From assembly GCA_020637755.1 (NCBI GenBank), contig JACKJW010000014.1, positions 1 through 64,000 on the forward strand: a stretch of DNA of 64,000 nt. The letters run 5' to 3'. Below are positions 47,333 to 57,675 of this stretch, piece after piece. The stretch comes from Brucellaceae bacterium. GTDB taxonomy: Bacteria; Pseudomonadota; Alphaproteobacteria; Rhizobiales; Rhizobiaceae. The notes under the pieces are model-generated. The model did no database searches, had not been told where the DNA came from, and saw nothing but the letters and a program-made list of their open reading frames with translations. Made by a program: the position numbers and the translations under genes. Each line of letters begins with the position of its first letter. Position 1 is the stretch's first letter.

Positions 47333-49687
47333 TTAGAAGCGGCCCGAAATGCCGAAGTTGAAGTTTTCGACGATGTCACGCTTCTGCTTCAAGACCGGCA
47401 CCGCGTAATCGACGCGCAGCGGACCGAAGGGCGACTGCCAGATGATCGATGCGCCGACCGAGGCGCGCCAATCCAGGTTGACGCCACGCGAGCCCTTGAA
47501 ATTGCCATTGCGGTACGGCAGGCCGAAGACCGTGCCGGCATCAGCAAAGACGGCACCGCGCATGCCGAAGGAGTCAGGCAGCAGCGGCAGCGGGAACTGC
47601 AGTTCCGTGCTGGCATTGAGGTAGCTATCGCCACCGATATGCGAATAGCGGTTCAGCGCAGCAGAACGGTACTGCCATGGGCCGATACCATTGGCGGCAA
47701 AGCCGCGGATGATTCGGTCGGACGACTGGAACAGGTCAAACTGGCGCAGCGGGCTGTTGCCATAGGTCGAGACATGGCCGGCACCGGCGGTCACGAGGCC
47801 GACGAGGCCGAGCTCTTCCTGCAGGGTCTGGTAGTACTGGCCACGCGCGGTGAACTTCATGTACTTCGCATCGCCGCCCAGACCGGCGAATTCCGCCGTG
47901 GAGGTCGCGTAGATGCCGTTGCGCGGATCCTTCATGTTGTCGATCGTGTTGTAGGTCAGCGTGGCACTGATCGACGACTTCACCCAAGGGCTGTTCTTGA
48001 TGGCATCCTGCGTGGCCAGCGGGATGTTGGCCACCTTCTTGAGCTTGTAATAGTTCTCGCTGGTGAGGTTGTAAGCCAGCGTCGTGGACAGGTTTTCGGT
48101 GATCGGCAGGCCGAAGCGCACGGTTCCAGAGGTAATGTCCGAACCGTAGGTCGTTGATTCACGCGTGCTGCGGGACAGATCGAAACCGGCGGCGATGCGG
48201 CGGCCCAGGAAATAGGGCTCTGTGAAGGACAGCGAATAGTCGCGGCTGTTCTGACCGCCGCCGATCGACAGCTTGATGTACTGGCCACGGCCGAGGAAGT
48301 TGCGCTCGGTGATCGAGGCACTGAGCTGCGGACCGGGGCTATCGCCACCGGTCGTGTAACCCGCGCCGATGGAGAATTCACCGGTTGCCTTTTCCTTCAC
48401 ATCAACGATCACGACGACCTGGTCGCCATCAGAACCCTGCTGCGTGGAAATGTTGACTGATTCAAAGAAATCAAGGTCTTCCAGGCGGCGCTTGGCGCGC
48501 TGGATGAGAACCTGATTGAAGGCATCGCCTTCAGCCACATCGAATTCGCGGCGGATCACATGATCACGCGTGCGGCTGTTGCCGCGGATCTCGATGCGTT
48601 CGACATAGGTGCGCGGGCCCTGATCCACCGTATAGACCACCGAAATGGTGCGGTTGGCGAAATCGCGGTCGCCGCGCGGCGTTACCTGCGCGAAGGCATA
48701 GCCATTGCCGGCCACTTCCTCGGTGATGCCGACGATGGATTTTTCCACATCGTTGGCGGAATAGGTCTTGCCCTGACGGGTCTTGATCTTGCGCGCAAGA
48801 TCATCGGCATTGACGCCGGGAATGGAGCTTTCCACGGCAACGTCGCCAAAGGTGTAGCGCTCGCCCTCATCCACCGTGAAGGTCACGGAGTACTTGTTCT
48901 CGTTCTCATCGAGAACGGCGTTGGACGAGATCACGCGGAAATCGGCATAGCCGCGGTTGTAATAGAAGCGGCGCAGCGCTTCCTCGTCGGCGCGCAAGCG
49001 GTTTTCGTCATAGACGTCGTCGCGCATCAGGAACGACAGAAGCGTCGACTTCTTGGTGGCGATCACCTCTGCCAGGCGGCGATCGGAAAAGGCGTTGTTG
49101 CCGACAAAATCCACCGAGGCGATCTTGGTACGGCCGCCTTCCTGGATGTTGAAGACGACGTTCACGCGATTCTCGCCAACCTGCATGATCTCGGTGGTGA
49201 CGATGGCATCGGAACGGCCGATCTGGCGATAGGATTCGCGCACGGTCTGCACGTCGGCTTCCAGCATGGACGGCATGTAGGGATTGCGCGCACGGGTCTG
49301 CACGCGCGCCGCCAGAACGTCGTCCTTGATCTTCTTGTTGCCCTGAAAGAGCACGTTGTTGACGACCTGGTACTCGGCGACCTGAACCACCAGCACCGAA
49401 CCGCGCTGGTTGATCGACACGTCGGAGAACAGGCCGGTGCTGAACAGGTGCTTCACGGCCTCATCAATGTCAGCGGGGCTGAACGACTTGCCGGGCTGGA
49501 TACCGATATAGGAGCGGATCGTGGATGCTTCGACACGGGTATTGCCGGTCACTTCCACCGAGCGGACAACCGCAGCCTGAACCTCGAGGGTCGTGGCGAG
49601 TTGAAGAATGGTTGCCGACGGAAGCACAAAGCCGGCCGACAGCGCTGCAGCCGAAACGGCGCTCTTGAGTCTGGATGAAGCCTTCAT
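47333..49687 (-). CDS. bamA: Outer membrane protein assembly factor BamA
   Basis: 784 aa when started at the ATG at 49687 (MKASSRLK), which matches the starts of rhizobial homologs; a GTG 9 bp upstream is possible. A signal peptide ends near residue 38 (VQA). Five POTRA domains fill about residues 42-440, followed by the 16-strand Omp85 barrel; the conserved VRGF-type loop appears as IIRGFAANGIGP. The final residue is Phe, as expected for outer-membrane barrels (FGISGRF). Essential for inserting other outer-membrane proteins. Confidence 0.96.
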   Translation of the reverse strand: MKASSRLKSAVSAAALSAGFVLPSATILQLATTLEVQAAVVRSVEVTGNTRVEASTIRSYIGIQPGKSFSPADIDEAVKHLFSTGLFSDVSINQRGSVLVVQVAEYQVVNNVLFQGNKKIKDDVLAARVQTRARNPYMPSMLEADVQTVRESYRQIGRSDAIVTTEIMQVGENRVNVVFNIQEGGRTKIASVDFVGNNAFSDRRLAEVIATKKSTLLSFLMRDDVYDENRLRADEEALRRFYYNRGYADFRVISSNAVLDENENKYSVTFTVDEGERYTFGDVAVESSIPGVNADDLARKIKTRQGKTYSANDVEKSIVGITEEVAGNGYAFAQVTPRGDRDFANRTISVVYTVDQGPRTYVERIEIRGNSRTRDHVIRREFDVAEGDAFNQVLIQRAKRRLEDLDFFESVNISTQQGSDGDQVVVIVDVKEKATGEFSIGAGYTTGGDSPGPQLSASITERNFLGRGQYIKLSIGGGQNSRDYSLSFTEPYFLGRRIAAGFDLSRSTRESTTYGSDITSGTVRFGLPITENLSTTLAYNLTSENYYKLKKVANIPLATQDAIKNSPWVKSSISATLTYNTIDNMKDPRNGIYATSTAEFAGLGGDAKYMKFTARGQYYQTLQEELGLVGLVTAGAGHVSTYGNSPLRQFDLFQSSDRIIRGFAANGIGPWQYRSAALNRYSHIGGDSYLNASTELQFPLPLLPDSFGMRGAVFADAGTVFGLPYRNGNFKGSRGVNLDWRASVGASIIWQSPFGPLRVDYAVPVLKQKRDIVENFNFGISGRF

Positions 49688-49815
49688 CAGGTCCACTTAC
49701 CTTTATTTCTCGGAGTCCCCAGGCGAGAAAACCGGGCAACACGGCATAAGCCGCTACCGTATTACCCTTATTTTCCCTACAAGCAAGGCTTCGGGTTAAT
49801 TTGCATTTACTAAAC

Positions 49816-49853
49816 GTTCCAGCGTGACATTCCGGTCACGCCTCGTTTGGAAC
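49816..49853 (-). other. Stem-loop in the rseP-bamA gap
   Basis: On the minus strand GTTCCA and GGCGTGA pair with TCACGCT and GGAAC, forming a bulged stem of about 12 bp around an 8-base loop. It lies 48 bp after the rseP stop and 129 bp before bamA. No T run follows, so a role as processing site or partial terminator separating the two genes is only a guess. Confidence 0.45.
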
Positions 49854-49900
49854 ATGGTAAACGCGGCCCTAAGCCACCCAGCTGTGGATCCCCTTTTTCA

Positions 49901-51031
49901 TTAGCATCCAAATAGATCGTTCCAGAACACAAAGCCCATGAAAGCCAGCACCAGCAGGAACCCTGCACGGTAAACAAGCTCCATGGCACGCTCCGAAACG
50001 GGCCGCCCCTGAATCGCTTCAATGGCGTAAAACATCAGGTGTCCGCCATCAAGGGGGGGCACGGGCAGAAGGTTCAAAATGCCGATGCCCACTGACAAAA
50101 GTGCAACAAGTTGCACCAGCCAGTCGAAGCCCTTCTTTGCCGCTTTCCCGGCCATGTCGGCAATTTTCACCGGGCCGCCAAGCTGGCACTTGTCTTCACG
50201 GCCCATGACAAGCCGTTTGAAGAAGTGACCGGTCTGGCCGATGATGAAACCGGTTTCCGTTACCGCCGTGACGAGGGAATCGCCAAGCCCCATTTCCACC
50301 CGGCGTGCGTTTTCGGGCGACACATCTGCGGCAATGCCGATCATGGCGCGCTTGATCTTGTTGCCGAGCGGATCGGTTGATTCCTGCATTTGCGGGATGA
50401 CGACCAGTTCCACCTGCTTGCCCGCACGATCCACGACGAAGGTGATCGGATCGCCGCCGCGCGCGCTCACATGGCGCTGGATGTCGGAGAAATCGGCGAT
50501 GGCGGTGCCGTCCATGGAGATGAAGCGGTCGCCCGGTGCAAAGCCGGCCGCGGCGGCCGGACTTCCCGGTGTCACTTCGCCGACCAGAGGATCGGCGACG
50601 AAGCGGCCATAGGCGGCAAACATCACCGCGAAGACCGTGATGGTGAGGATGATATTGGCAACGGGACCGGCGAGCACGGTCAGGAACCGCTTCCAGACCG
50701 GTTGGGTGTGAAAGGCCTGACGCAATTCGTCCGGCGTCAGCCGTGCCATTTCCGCATCATCGGCCTTGGCGCTGGTCGCGGTCATATCGCCAAGAAATTT
50801 GACATAGCCGCCCAGCGGAACGGCGCTGAGTTTCCAGCGCGTGCCGTGGCGGTCGGTGAAGCCAGCGATCTCGGGGCCGAAACCTACCGAAAAGGCCTTC
50901 ACACCAATGCCGCACCAGCGCCCGACAAGATAGTGGCCCATCTCATGGATGAACACGACCACCGTCAGGACGAAGAGGAACGGCAGGATGGTGCCGATCA
51001 GGAGACCGTCGGTACTGAAGATTGCGCTCAC
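49901..51031 (-). CDS. rseP: Site-2 protease RseP (RIP metalloprotease)
   Basis: 376 aa. Zinc-site motif H29-E-M-G-H33 lies in the first membrane helix, a PDZ domain is in the middle ([24 protein letters not shown]), and the second zinc ligand motif LNLLPVPPLDGGHL is near residue 325. It cleaves membrane-embedded regulators and remnant signal peptides. A single PDZ domain is apparent. The 88 bp before it, after cdsA, contains no dxr gene. Confidence 0.95.
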   Translation of the reverse strand: MSAIFSTDGLLIGTILPFLFVLTVVVFIHEMGHYLVGRWCGIGVKAFSVGFGPEIAGFTDRHGTRWKLSAVPLGGYVKFLGDMTATSAKADDAEMARLTPDELRQAFHTQPVWKRFLTVLAGPVANIILTITVFAVMFAAYGRFVADPLVGEVTPGSPAAAAGFAPGDRFISMDGTAIADFSDIQRHVSARGGDPITFVVDRAGKQVELVVIPQMQESTDPLGNKIKRAMIGIAADVSPENARRVEMGLGDSLVTAVTETGFIIGQTGHFFKRLVMGREDKCQLGGPVKIADMAGKAAKKGFDWLVQLVALLSVGIGILNLLPVPPLDGGHLMFYAIEAIQGRPVSERAMELVYRAGFLLVLAFMGFVFWNDLFGC

Positions 51032-51119
51032 GTGCGGTCACTCTTCCTTGTTGGCTTGCTGGTTGGTCTTGCTACGGCCTTGCCGGTCCGCCTGCAAGGC
51101 GCCAGGACCGCACCGGCGG

Positions 51120-51947
51120 TCATTGCGGGCCGAGCGCTCCGAAAATGCCATGGGCCGGTGAGTCGGGTCCGCCAGCCAGGGCCCCGAACAGGTACAGCAG
51201 CACGGCCCCGGCAACAAGGCCGTCCACCCGGTCCAGCACGCCGCCATGGCCGGGAATGAGGTGGGAGCTGTCCTTCACCCCTGCCCGCCGCTTGACCGAT
51301 GATTCGTAAAGGTCACCCATCTGGGAGATCACCGAGACGGCCAGAGCCACAAGCGGCAGGCGCCAGTCGCCGCCCCTGCCGAAGGCGGCTGCCACGCCCC
51401 AGGCCGCGATCACGCCCGAGACGGCGCCCCCAATGGCGCCGGACCATGTCTTGCCAGGCGAAATCGACGGAGCCAGCTTCGGCCCGCCGATGGCGCGGCC
51501 TGTGAAATAGGCCAGGATGTCGGTCGCCCAGACCGCTGCAAAGAGAAACAGCACGGCGGCGAGGCCCTCGCCGTCGGCGCCACGCAGCTTTGCGATGGCC
51601 AGCGCCGGTATCCCCGCATAGGCCAGTCCGATGCCCGGCGCAAAGGTCCTGGCCATCACGGAGCCCGCCACGCCGAAGGCGATGGCCGCGACAACAAGGA
51701 ACACGCCGGTGCTGACCGCCGGAACATCCATGACGATGGCGGCAGCGGCCGCCAGCAAGACCGCCCAGCTGCCCAACTCCAGCACGCGCGGGATCTTGCC
51801 CCTGTGCATTTCCAGCCATTCATAAAGGCATGCCAGGCCGATCACGGCGGCAAGGATGCGAAAGCCCTGCCCACCGAACCAGGTGAGTGGCAGGACGGCT
51901 GCGAGAAGCACAATGGCGGAGAGGATGCGCAGCGTCAGGTTGCTCAC
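51120..51947 (-). CDS. cdsA: Phosphatidate cytidylyltransferase
   Basis: 275 aa, about eight membrane helices. The CDP-alcohol signature is clear near residues 210-250: [19 protein letters not shown] then [11 protein letters not shown], containing the metal-binding Asp residues. Makes CDP-diacylglycerol, precursor of all phospholipids. It overlaps the end of uppS by 4 bp (ATGA). Confidence 0.95.
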   Translation of the reverse strand: MSNLTLRILSAIVLLAAVLPLTWFGGQGFRILAAVIGLACLYEWLEMHRGKIPRVLELGSWAVLLAAAAAIVMDVPAVSTGVFLVVAAIAFGVAGSVMARTFAPGIGLAYAGIPALAIAKLRGADGEGLAAVLFLFAAVWATDILAYFTGRAIGGPKLAPSISPGKTWSGAIGGAVSGVIAAWGVAAAFGRGGDWRLPLVALAVSVISQMGDLYESSVKRRAGVKDSSHLIPGHGGVLDRVDGLVAGAVLLYLFGALAGGPDSPAHGIFGALGPQ

Positions 51948-52675
51948 AGCACGGCATCCTTCTCGCCCACGCCGCCATAGCGGCGGTCGCGTTTGCCAAA
52001 GTCCTCCAGCGCCTCGCGCAGCATGCGCGCATCAAAATCCGGCCAGTAGCAGTCGGGGAAGACAAATTCCGCATAGGCCGCCTGCCAGAGCAGGAAATTG
52101 GACAGCCGCAGCTCACCGCTGGTGCGGATGACAAGGTCGGGATCGGGAATGCCCGCCGTGTCGAGATGGGCCGATACCGTGTCTGGCGTGATGGCATCGG
52201 GCGCCATCGCGCCGTCGCGCACCTTGCGGGCAATGGCGCGCATGGCGCGGGTGATCTCGTCACGCGAACCATAGTTGAAGGCGATGACCAGCGTCAGCGC
52301 GCCGTTGGCGCGCGTCAGGTTCTCGGCTTCCTCGATCAGCGAGAGGATGTCGGACGACAGGCTTTCGCGGTCGCCGATCATGCGCACGCGCACGCCGTTG
52401 GCGTGGAGTTCGGCCAGGTCCTTGCGGATGAAAAGCTTCAGGAGCCCCAGCAGATCGGTGATCTCGGTCTGCGGGCGGGACCAGTTTTCAGACGAAAACG
52501 CATAGACCGTCAGATAGTCGAGGCCCATATCACCGGCGGCACGCACGGTGCGTCGCAGCGCCTCGACACCCGCCCGATGCCCTGCCCCGCGCGGCAGCAG
52601 GCGCTTCTTGGCCCAGCGCCCATTGCCGTCCATGATGATCGCCACGTGGCGAGGCTGTGCGGCCGGCTTGGCCAT
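51944..52675 (-). CDS. uppS: Undecaprenyl diphosphate synthase (cis-prenyltransferase)
   Basis: 243 aa. The catalytic Asp16 is in [14 protein letters not shown], followed by [10 protein letters not shown] and [11 protein letters not shown]; the C-terminal [22 protein letters not shown] binds the second isoprenoid. Makes the C55 lipid carrier for peptidoglycan and polysaccharides. It follows frr with 50 bp between and overlaps cdsA. Confidence 0.96.
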   Translation of the reverse strand: MAKPAAQPRHVAIIMDGNGRWAKKRLLPRGAGHRAGVEALRRTVRAAGDMGLDYLTVYAFSSENWSRPQTEITDLLGLLKLFIRKDLAELHANGVRVRMIGDRESLSSDILSLIEEAENLTRANGALTLVIAFNYGSRDEITRAMRAIARKVRDGAMAPDAITPDTVSAHLDTAGIPDPDLVIRTSGELRLSNFLLWQAAYAEFVFPDCYWPDFDARMLREALEDFGKRDRRYGGVGEKDAVL

Positions 52676-52725
52676 GAAGGCTCCTTCAAGAGGCCCGGCG
52701 CGACAGGATAGGCGCCGGCAATTCC

Positions 52726-53286
52726 TCAGACATGCATGATCTCGGCTTCCTTTTCCTGGCCGAGCTTGTCGATGCGAGAGATGGTATCGTCGGTCAATTT
52801 CTGGATACGGTCGGAGAGCTTGCGCGCCTCGTCTTCGCTGACCGAACCGTCCTTTTCCGCCTTCTTGGCGGCGTCCATGCCGTCACGGCGCACATGGCGC
52901 ACCGCGATGCGGGCCTGTTCGGCATATTGGTGCGAAATCTTGACGAGGTCCTTGCGGCGTTCCTCATTGAGCTCAGGCACAGGGATGCGCAGGTTGACGC
53001 CGTCCATGATCGGATTGAAGCCGAGGTTGCTCTCGCGGATTGCGCGGTCCACGGCACCCACCATCGACTTGTCCCAGACCGAGACCGAGATCATGCGCGG
53101 TTCGGGAACCGAGACCGTCGCCACCTGGTTGATCGGCATGGCCGAACCGTAGGCCTCGACGGTGATAGCATCCAGCAGGCTGGACGATGCGCGGCCGGTG
53201 CGGATCGAGCCCATGTCCGTCTTGAATGCGTTGACGGCGCCTTCCATGCGGCGCTCCAGATCCTTCAGGTCAACACCTTCGCTCAT
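52726..53286 (-). CDS. frr: Ribosome recycling factor
   Basis: 186 aa, typical size. Segments such as [34 protein letters not shown] and [17 protein letters not shown] are diagnostic of RRF. Splits post-termination ribosomes with EF-G. Lies 35 bp after pyrH in the conserved tsf-pyrH-frr order. Confidence 0.97.
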   Translation of the reverse strand: MSEGVDLKDLERRMEGAVNAFKTDMGSIRTGRASSSLLDAITVEAYGSAMPINQVATVSVPEPRMISVSVWDKSMVGAVDRAIRESNLGFNPIMDGVNLRIPVPELNEERRKDLVKISHQYAEQARIAVRHVRRDGMDAAKKAEKDGSVSEDEARKLSDRIQKLTDDTISRIDKLGQEKEAEIMHV

Positions 53287-53321
53287 CTCAAAACCTCCAA
53301 TGGGCCGTTTCGCTGGTCCGA

Positions 53322-54044
53322 TCAGCTGTCGGAAACCACAGTACAGCGGCCGTTTCCAGTCAGGATTTCCCCGAATCCGCCCTTCTCGTGAATGGAGTAG
53401 ACGATTATCGGAATGTTGTTTTCGCGTGCAAGGGCAATCGCGGCGGTATCCATGACGTTGAGCCCGCGCGCGATGACCTCATCATGGGTGATGCGGTCGA
53501 AGCGGGTCGCGTCGGGCACCTTCTTGGGATCGGCGGAATAAATGCCATCGACCTGCGTGCCCTTGAAGAGGGCGTCCGCGCCGATCTCGGCGGCGCGCAG
53601 CGCAGCGGCGGAATCGGTCGTGAAGAACGGGTTGCCGGTTCCGCCGGCGAAGATGACGACCTTGCCCGCGTTCATGTAGGCGGTTGCCTGGCGCTGCGAG
53701 AAGCTCTCGCAGATTTCCGGCATGGCAATGGCCGAGAGCACCACGGCATCCAGCCCCAGCTTGACCAGCGAGGTGCGCAGCGCCAGCGAATTGATGACGG
53801 TGGCGAGCATGCCCATGTGGTCGCCGGTCACCCGGTCGCCACCCTTGGAAGCAACGGCCACGCCGCGGAAAATGTTGCCACCGCCGATCACGACGCCGAC
53901 CTCGACGCCCATGGCGCGCGCTTCGGCGATATCGGCGGCAATGCGGTCGGCAACGGACACGTCAATGCCGAAGCCCTGCCCGCCCATCAGCGCCTCGCCG
54001 GAGGCTTTGAGAAGAACGCGGCGGTAGAGCGGCTTGCCGGACAT
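53322..54044 (-). CDS. pyrH: UMP kinase
   Basis: 240 aa from the ATG at 54044 ([10 protein letters not shown]); the longer in-frame start at 54083 would add unconserved residues. Amino-acid kinase fold: [11 protein letters not shown] near the N-terminus, [11 protein letters not shown] and [20 protein letters not shown]. Converts UMP to UDP. A perfect 12 bp stem-loop sits between tsf and this gene. Confidence 0.96.
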   Translation of the reverse strand: MSGKPLYRRVLLKASGEALMGGQGFGIDVSVADRIAADIAEARAMGVEVGVVIGGGNIFRGVAVASKGGDRVTGDHMGMLATVINSLALRTSLVKLGLDAVVLSAIAMPEICESFSQRQATAYMNAGKVVIFAGGTGNPFFTTDSAAALRAAEIGADALFKGTQVDGIYSADPKKVPDATRFDRITHDEVIARGLNVMDTAAIALARENNIPIIVYSIHEKGGFGEILTGNGRCTVVSDS

Positions 54045-54098
54045 GGAGAAAACCCGTGATGCTGGACGGTGATGAAAACCCAAGCGCCGCGATACACG

Positions 54099-54128
54099 AA
54101 GGGCGCCGCGTTGTCACGCGGCGCCCTT
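54099..54128 (-). terminator. Strong stem-loop between tsf and pyrH
   Basis: AAGGGCGCCGCG (54099-54110) and CGCGGCGCCCTT (54117-54128) form a perfect 12 bp stem with a 6-base loop. It lies 46 bp after the tsf stop. The minus strand continues CGTGTATCG, with no real T tract, so it may cause partial termination or protect the rpsB-tsf message rather than stop all transcription into pyrH. Confidence 0.55.
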
Positions 54129-54173
54129 GAGGAAAATCCTTGCAAATCCTGCGCCGTCACGGCGCGGAGAGGA

Positions 54174-55097
54174 TCAGCCCTTGGCGGCGGCAGCCACTTC
54201 GGCGGCAAAATCCTCTTCTTCCTTTTCGATGCCTTCGCCGACGGCGAGGCGCGCAAAGCCGGTGATCGTGGCAGGGGCACCGATCTCCTTGGCAGCTTCG
54301 GCAAGGGCCTTTTCCACCGTCAGGTCCGGGTTCATCACGAAAGCCTGCTTCATCAGCACGACTTCCTCGTAGAACTTGCGCATGCGGCCTTCCACCATCT
54401 TCTCGATGATGGCCTCCGGCTTGCCCGATTCGCGGGCCTGCTCGATGAAGATCGCCTTTTCGCGGGCGGCCACATCGGCATCCACACCATCCTCGTTCAG
54501 CGCCAGCGGATTGGTGGCGGCAACATGCATGGCTACCTGGCGGGCGAAGGCGGACGCCTTGTCCTTGTCACCGGTGGTCTCGATGGCAACGAGCACGCCG
54601 AGCTTGCCGAGGCCTTCGACAACCTGGTTGTGCACGTAGGAGGCCACGGCGCCACCGGGTGCCGAGAGTTTGGCGACACGGCGCAGCGACATGTTTTCGC
54701 CGATCGTGCCGACGGCGTCCTTCACCTGCTCGGCAACGGTCTTGCCCGAAGCGGCGTAGATGGCGTTGGACGCGGCTTCCAGCGTGCCGTCAGTACCCAG
54801 GGCGGCAGCAGCGATGCCGCGCACCAGCTCCTGGAAGGCCTCGTTGCGGGCCACGAAGTCGGTCTCGGAGTTGACCTCGACCAGCACGGCGGAGGTGCCG
54901 TCGGAGGCAACGCCCACCAGACCTTCGGCGGCCGTGCGGCCGGCCTTCTTGTCGGCCTTGGCGATGCCCTTGGCACGCAGCCAGTCGATGGCGGCTTCCA
55001 TGTCGCCGTTGTTCTCGTTCAGGGCTGCCTTGCAGTCCATCATGCCTGCGCCGGTCTTGTCGCGCAGTTCCTTCACCATTGCAGCAGTAATTGCCAT
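54174..55097 (-). CDS. tsf: Elongation factor Ts
   Basis: 307 aa from the ATG at 55097 ([26 protein letters not shown]), the universal EF-Ts start; codons further upstream are not conserved. The conserved [10 protein letters not shown] segment is present (as [14 protein letters not shown]). Exchanges nucleotide on EF-Tu. It follows rpsB after a 168 bp gap with a strong hairpin. Confidence 0.97.
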   Translation of the reverse strand: MAITAAMVKELRDKTGAGMMDCKAALNENNGDMEAAIDWLRAKGIAKADKKAGRTAAEGLVGVASDGTSAVLVEVNSETDFVARNEAFQELVRGIAAAALGTDGTLEAASNAIYAASGKTVAEQVKDAVGTIGENMSLRRVAKLSAPGGAVASYVHNQVVEGLGKLGVLVAIETTGDKDKASAFARQVAMHVAATNPLALNEDGVDADVAAREKAIFIEQARESGKPEAIIEKMVEGRMRKFYEEVVLMKQAFVMNPDLTVEKALAEAAKEIGAPATITGFARLAVGEGIEKEEEDFAAEVAAAAKG

Positions 55098-55172
55098 GTT
55101 CGCCTCGTCTTCATCCAAAAAAGCAAGCGCGCACCGAAAGGCATGATGCATTTCATGTGCGCCGCAGGGGAT

Positions 55173-55193
55173 GGGCGCGGAGGGTCCGCGCCC
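55173..55193 (-). other. Stem-loop between rpsB and tsf
   Basis: GGGCGCGGA (55173-55181) and TCCGCGCCC (55185-55193) are perfectly complementary around a 3-base loop. No T run follows on the minus strand. It lies in the 168 bp rpsB-tsf gap and could tune the ratio of S2 to EF-Ts. Confidence 0.45.
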
Positions 55194-55265
55194 GGCTGGT
55201 TCATGCGCCCCGAATACGCGCCGCCGGACGTTTGAGCGTCAGCGGCGCGGGGCGCCGGGCATCGA

Positions 55266-56045
55266 TCAGGCCTGTTCGCCTTCGCCCTCGGCGGCATCGA
55301 GCGCCGGTTCGGCGGGCGCATCGGCGGCAGCGCCGATATCCACACCCATGGCGCCCTGCTGGCGGGCAATGCCATCAATGGCGGCGCGGGCAATCAGGTC
55401 GCAATAAAGCGAGATGGCGCGCGCGGCGTCATCATTGCCCGGGATCGGGTAGTCGACCTGGTCCGGATCGCAGTTGGAATCGAGGATGGCGACGACCGGG
55501 ATGCCGAGACGCTTGGCTTCCTGGATGGCAATCGCTTCCTTGTTGGTGTCGATCACGAACATCAGGTCGGGCGTGGAGCCCATGTCCTTGATGCCGCCCA
55601 GCGCGCGGTCGAGCTTCTCGCGCTCGCGCTCAAGGTTCAGGCGCTCCTTCTTGGTGAAGCCCTGGGCTTCGCCGGCCAGCAGCTCATCGAGCTTGCGCAG
55701 GCGCTGGATCGAATTGGAGATCGTCTTCCAGTTGGTGAGCATGCCGCCGAGCCAGCGGGAGTTCACATAGTATTGGGCCGAACGCTTGGCTGCGTCGGCA
55801 ACGATGTCGGAAGCCTGGCGCTTGGTGCCCACGAAGAGCACGCGGCCGCCGCCGGCAACCGTGTCGGACACGACCTTGAGCGCCTGGTGCAGCAGCGGCA
55901 CGGTCTGCGAAAGGTCGATGATGTGGATGTTGTTGCGGGCGCCGAAGATGTAGTTGCCCATCTTCGGGTTCCAGCGGTGGGTCTGGTGACCGAAGTGAAT
56001 GCCAGCCTCAAGAAGCTGGCGCATGCTGAAATCAGGCAGAGCCAT
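55266..56045 (-). CDS. rpsB: 30S ribosomal protein S2
   Basis: 259 aa. Starts [21 protein letters not shown], the standard S2 beginning, with the [23 protein letters not shown] block, [22 protein letters not shown] and a [15 protein letters not shown] region. The C-terminal 20 residues are acidic, Ala-rich and beyond the conserved core, usual for alphaproteobacteria. First gene of the long minus-strand block; its promoter should be in 56046-56231. Confidence 0.97.
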   Translation of the reverse strand: MALPDFSMRQLLEAGIHFGHQTHRWNPKMGNYIFGARNNIHIIDLSQTVPLLHQALKVVSDTVAGGGRVLFVGTKRQASDIVADAAKRSAQYYVNSRWLGGMLTNWKTISNSIQRLRKLDELLAGEAQGFTKKERLNLEREREKLDRALGGIKDMGSTPDLMFVIDTNKEAIAIQEAKRLGIPVVAILDSNCDPDQVDYPIPGNDDAARAISLYCDLIARAAIDGIARQQGAMGVDIGAAADAPAEPALDAAEGEGEQA

Positions 56046-56231
56046 TCTCTGAATCCTTTCCGGTTATACCCTCCACGGACCATTGACGGAGACCGCCACC
56101 GGAGGATCAGGACGGATTTCTCCCGTCAAGACCCGAAGTCCGTGTGTGGAATGTGCGCCGCAATAAGGGATATGCGCAGGTTTGGCAACCCCTGCCCCGG
56201 CCGGCACAGCGGCCCCCGGGCGCATTCGGCG

Positions 56232-57074
56232 TCAGTTGCAGGCGGGCGTGTCGAGCAGGTCAAGCGTGACGAGCTGGCCGCGAATGCGGAATTCGCCGTA
56301 GTCAGTCTCGAAATCGCGGGCGACGCCGTTGTCATAGAGCTTGAAGCCGATGCGATAGATCGGCGCGGCGTCGGTGTCGGGCTCCGGGTCATCGAAGTAG
56401 GCGATGGAAACCGGCCAGAAATCCTGCGTGCCCAGTTCACCGGCGGCCCTGGTGTCGCCTTCAGCCGGCTCAGCCTTCTTCCTGGCACCGATGACCACGG
56501 TGGTCGTCAGCACCTTGTCGGCGCTGTCCGTGCCGTCATAAATCGAGGTTTCGTAGAATGTCTCGCCCTTCCTGGCCCGCTCCAGCAGGTCGATCATGTG
56601 GGCAGCCGGGAAATGGGCGGGCGTCAGCGCCACTTCCGCCGGATCGGGCTTTTCCAGTTCCACCTTCACCTTTTCGCCATCACCGTGGTGCGCGGTGCCC
56701 TTCACCTCCTTGTCGAGCTTGTCGTCGATGAAGGATTTCGTGACGAAGGTGAAAAGGTCGGCGGACGGGTCCTCGAAAGTCGCCACCTGCTGGTCCACAA
56801 GACGCGAGCCGGTCTCGCCGGTCTGGAACTGGGTGACGGAACGGAAATTGACGGTGTAACCATCGCACTTCGAGCCGTTGAACTCGTAGACCATCCGGCC
56901 CTTCACGCCTGTGATGCCTGAGCGGGTGGAGGAATCGATGAGCGTCAGGTCATAGATGGCGCGGTGCGGCGCCAGGACCTGCGCGAAGGCCGCGACGGGC
57001 TGAAGGATGGCAAGGCCGGCAATTGCCGTTCCTGCGAATGCTGATTTAAAGGCCTTTGCCACCGGTCCTGCCAT
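56232..57074 (-). CDS. eipB: Cell envelope integrity protein EipB (DUF1849)
   Basis: 280 aa from the ATG at 57074 (MAGPVAKAFK), with a signal peptide ending near AFA (residue 31). An ATG 42 bp upstream is an alternative. Matches DUF1849 throughout: LAPHRAIYDLTL, RSGITGVKGRMVYEFNGS, FVTKSFIDDKLDKEVKG, and a C-terminal GQLVTLDLL. Two cysteines, Cys70 and Cys279, correspond to the conserved disulfide joining the two ends of the spiral beta-sheet in this family. EipB is a periplasmic protein needed for envelope stability in Brucella. Located upstream of rpsB on the same strand. Confidence 0.9.
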   Translation of the reverse strand: MAGPVAKAFKSAFAGTAIAGLAILQPVAAFAQVLAPHRAIYDLTLIDSSTRSGITGVKGRMVYEFNGSKCDGYTVNFRSVTQFQTGETGSRLVDQQVATFEDPSADLFTFVTKSFIDDKLDKEVKGTAHHGDGEKVKVELEKPDPAEVALTPAHFPAAHMIDLLERARKGETFYETSIYDGTDSADKVLTTTVVIGARKKAEPAEGDTRAAGELGTQDFWPVSIAYFDDPEPDTDAAPIYRIGFKLYDNGVARDFETDYGEFRIRGQLVTLDLLDTPACN

Positions 57075-57209
57075 GTCCGTCCCTGCATCTTGCGCCGGGG
57101 CAGCACCCCGTGTCATGACGTTTGTGGAGCCGTCGCGCGTCCTTTTCAAGGCAGCGTAACGCCTTTCCACGAACAGTATGAATCGATTCCGGCAAAAGGA
57201 AATCCGTCC

Positions 57210-57668
57210 ATGTCCGCAGAGAGCCGCCTTGCCGAGCTTGGCATCACCCTGCCGGAAGCCGCGGCCCCAGCTGCCAATTACATTCCTTATGCCGTCACGG
57301 GGAACCTGCTCTTCACATCCGGCCAGTTGCCGCTGACCGGCGGCAAGCTCTCGGCGACCGGCCTTCTGGGGCGCGAGCTTGATGTCACTGCCGGGCGCGA
57401 GGCGGCCAAATGGTGCGCGGTGAACATCCTGGCGCAGGCCAAGGCGGCGCTCGGCGATCTCGACCGGATCGCGCGCGTCGTCAAGATCTCCGCTTTCGTT
57501 GCCTCGACACCGGATTTCACCGAACAGCATCTGGTGGCCAACGGCGCATCGGATTTCCTGGTTGATGTGCTGGGCGACAGGGGCCGCCATGCGCGCAGTG
57601 CTGTCGGCATGGCCAGCCTGCCGCTCAACGCGCCGGTGGAAATCGAAGCCGTGATCGAGATTGCGTGA
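57210..57668 (+). CDS. RidA family protein
   Basis: 152 aa from the ATG at 57210, with AAAGGA upstream. YjgF/YER057c/UK114 fold of the longer RidA subgroup: LFTSGQLPLTGGKL, then VNILAQAKAALGDLDRIARVVKISAFVAS, and GRHARSAVGMASLPLNAPVEIEAVIEI with the conserved Arg. Archetypal RidA hydrolyses reactive enamine/imine intermediates; substrate of this subgroup is not certain. It is divergent from eipB, and the GDPD gene starts 7 bp after its stop. Confidence 0.9.
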   Translation: MSAESRLAELGITLPEAAAPAANYIPYAVTGNLLFTSGQLPLTGGKLSATGLLGRELDVTAGREAAKWCAVNILAQAKAALGDLDRIARVVKISAFVASTPDFTEQHLVANGASDFLVDVLGDRGRHARSAVGMASLPLNAPVEIEAVIEIA

Positions 57669-57675
57669 AATTGCC

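Noticed and set aside
46187..48157. 656-codon frame antisense to lpxD and bamA
   Set aside because: Crosses the boundary of two well-supported genes and has no recognisable domain.
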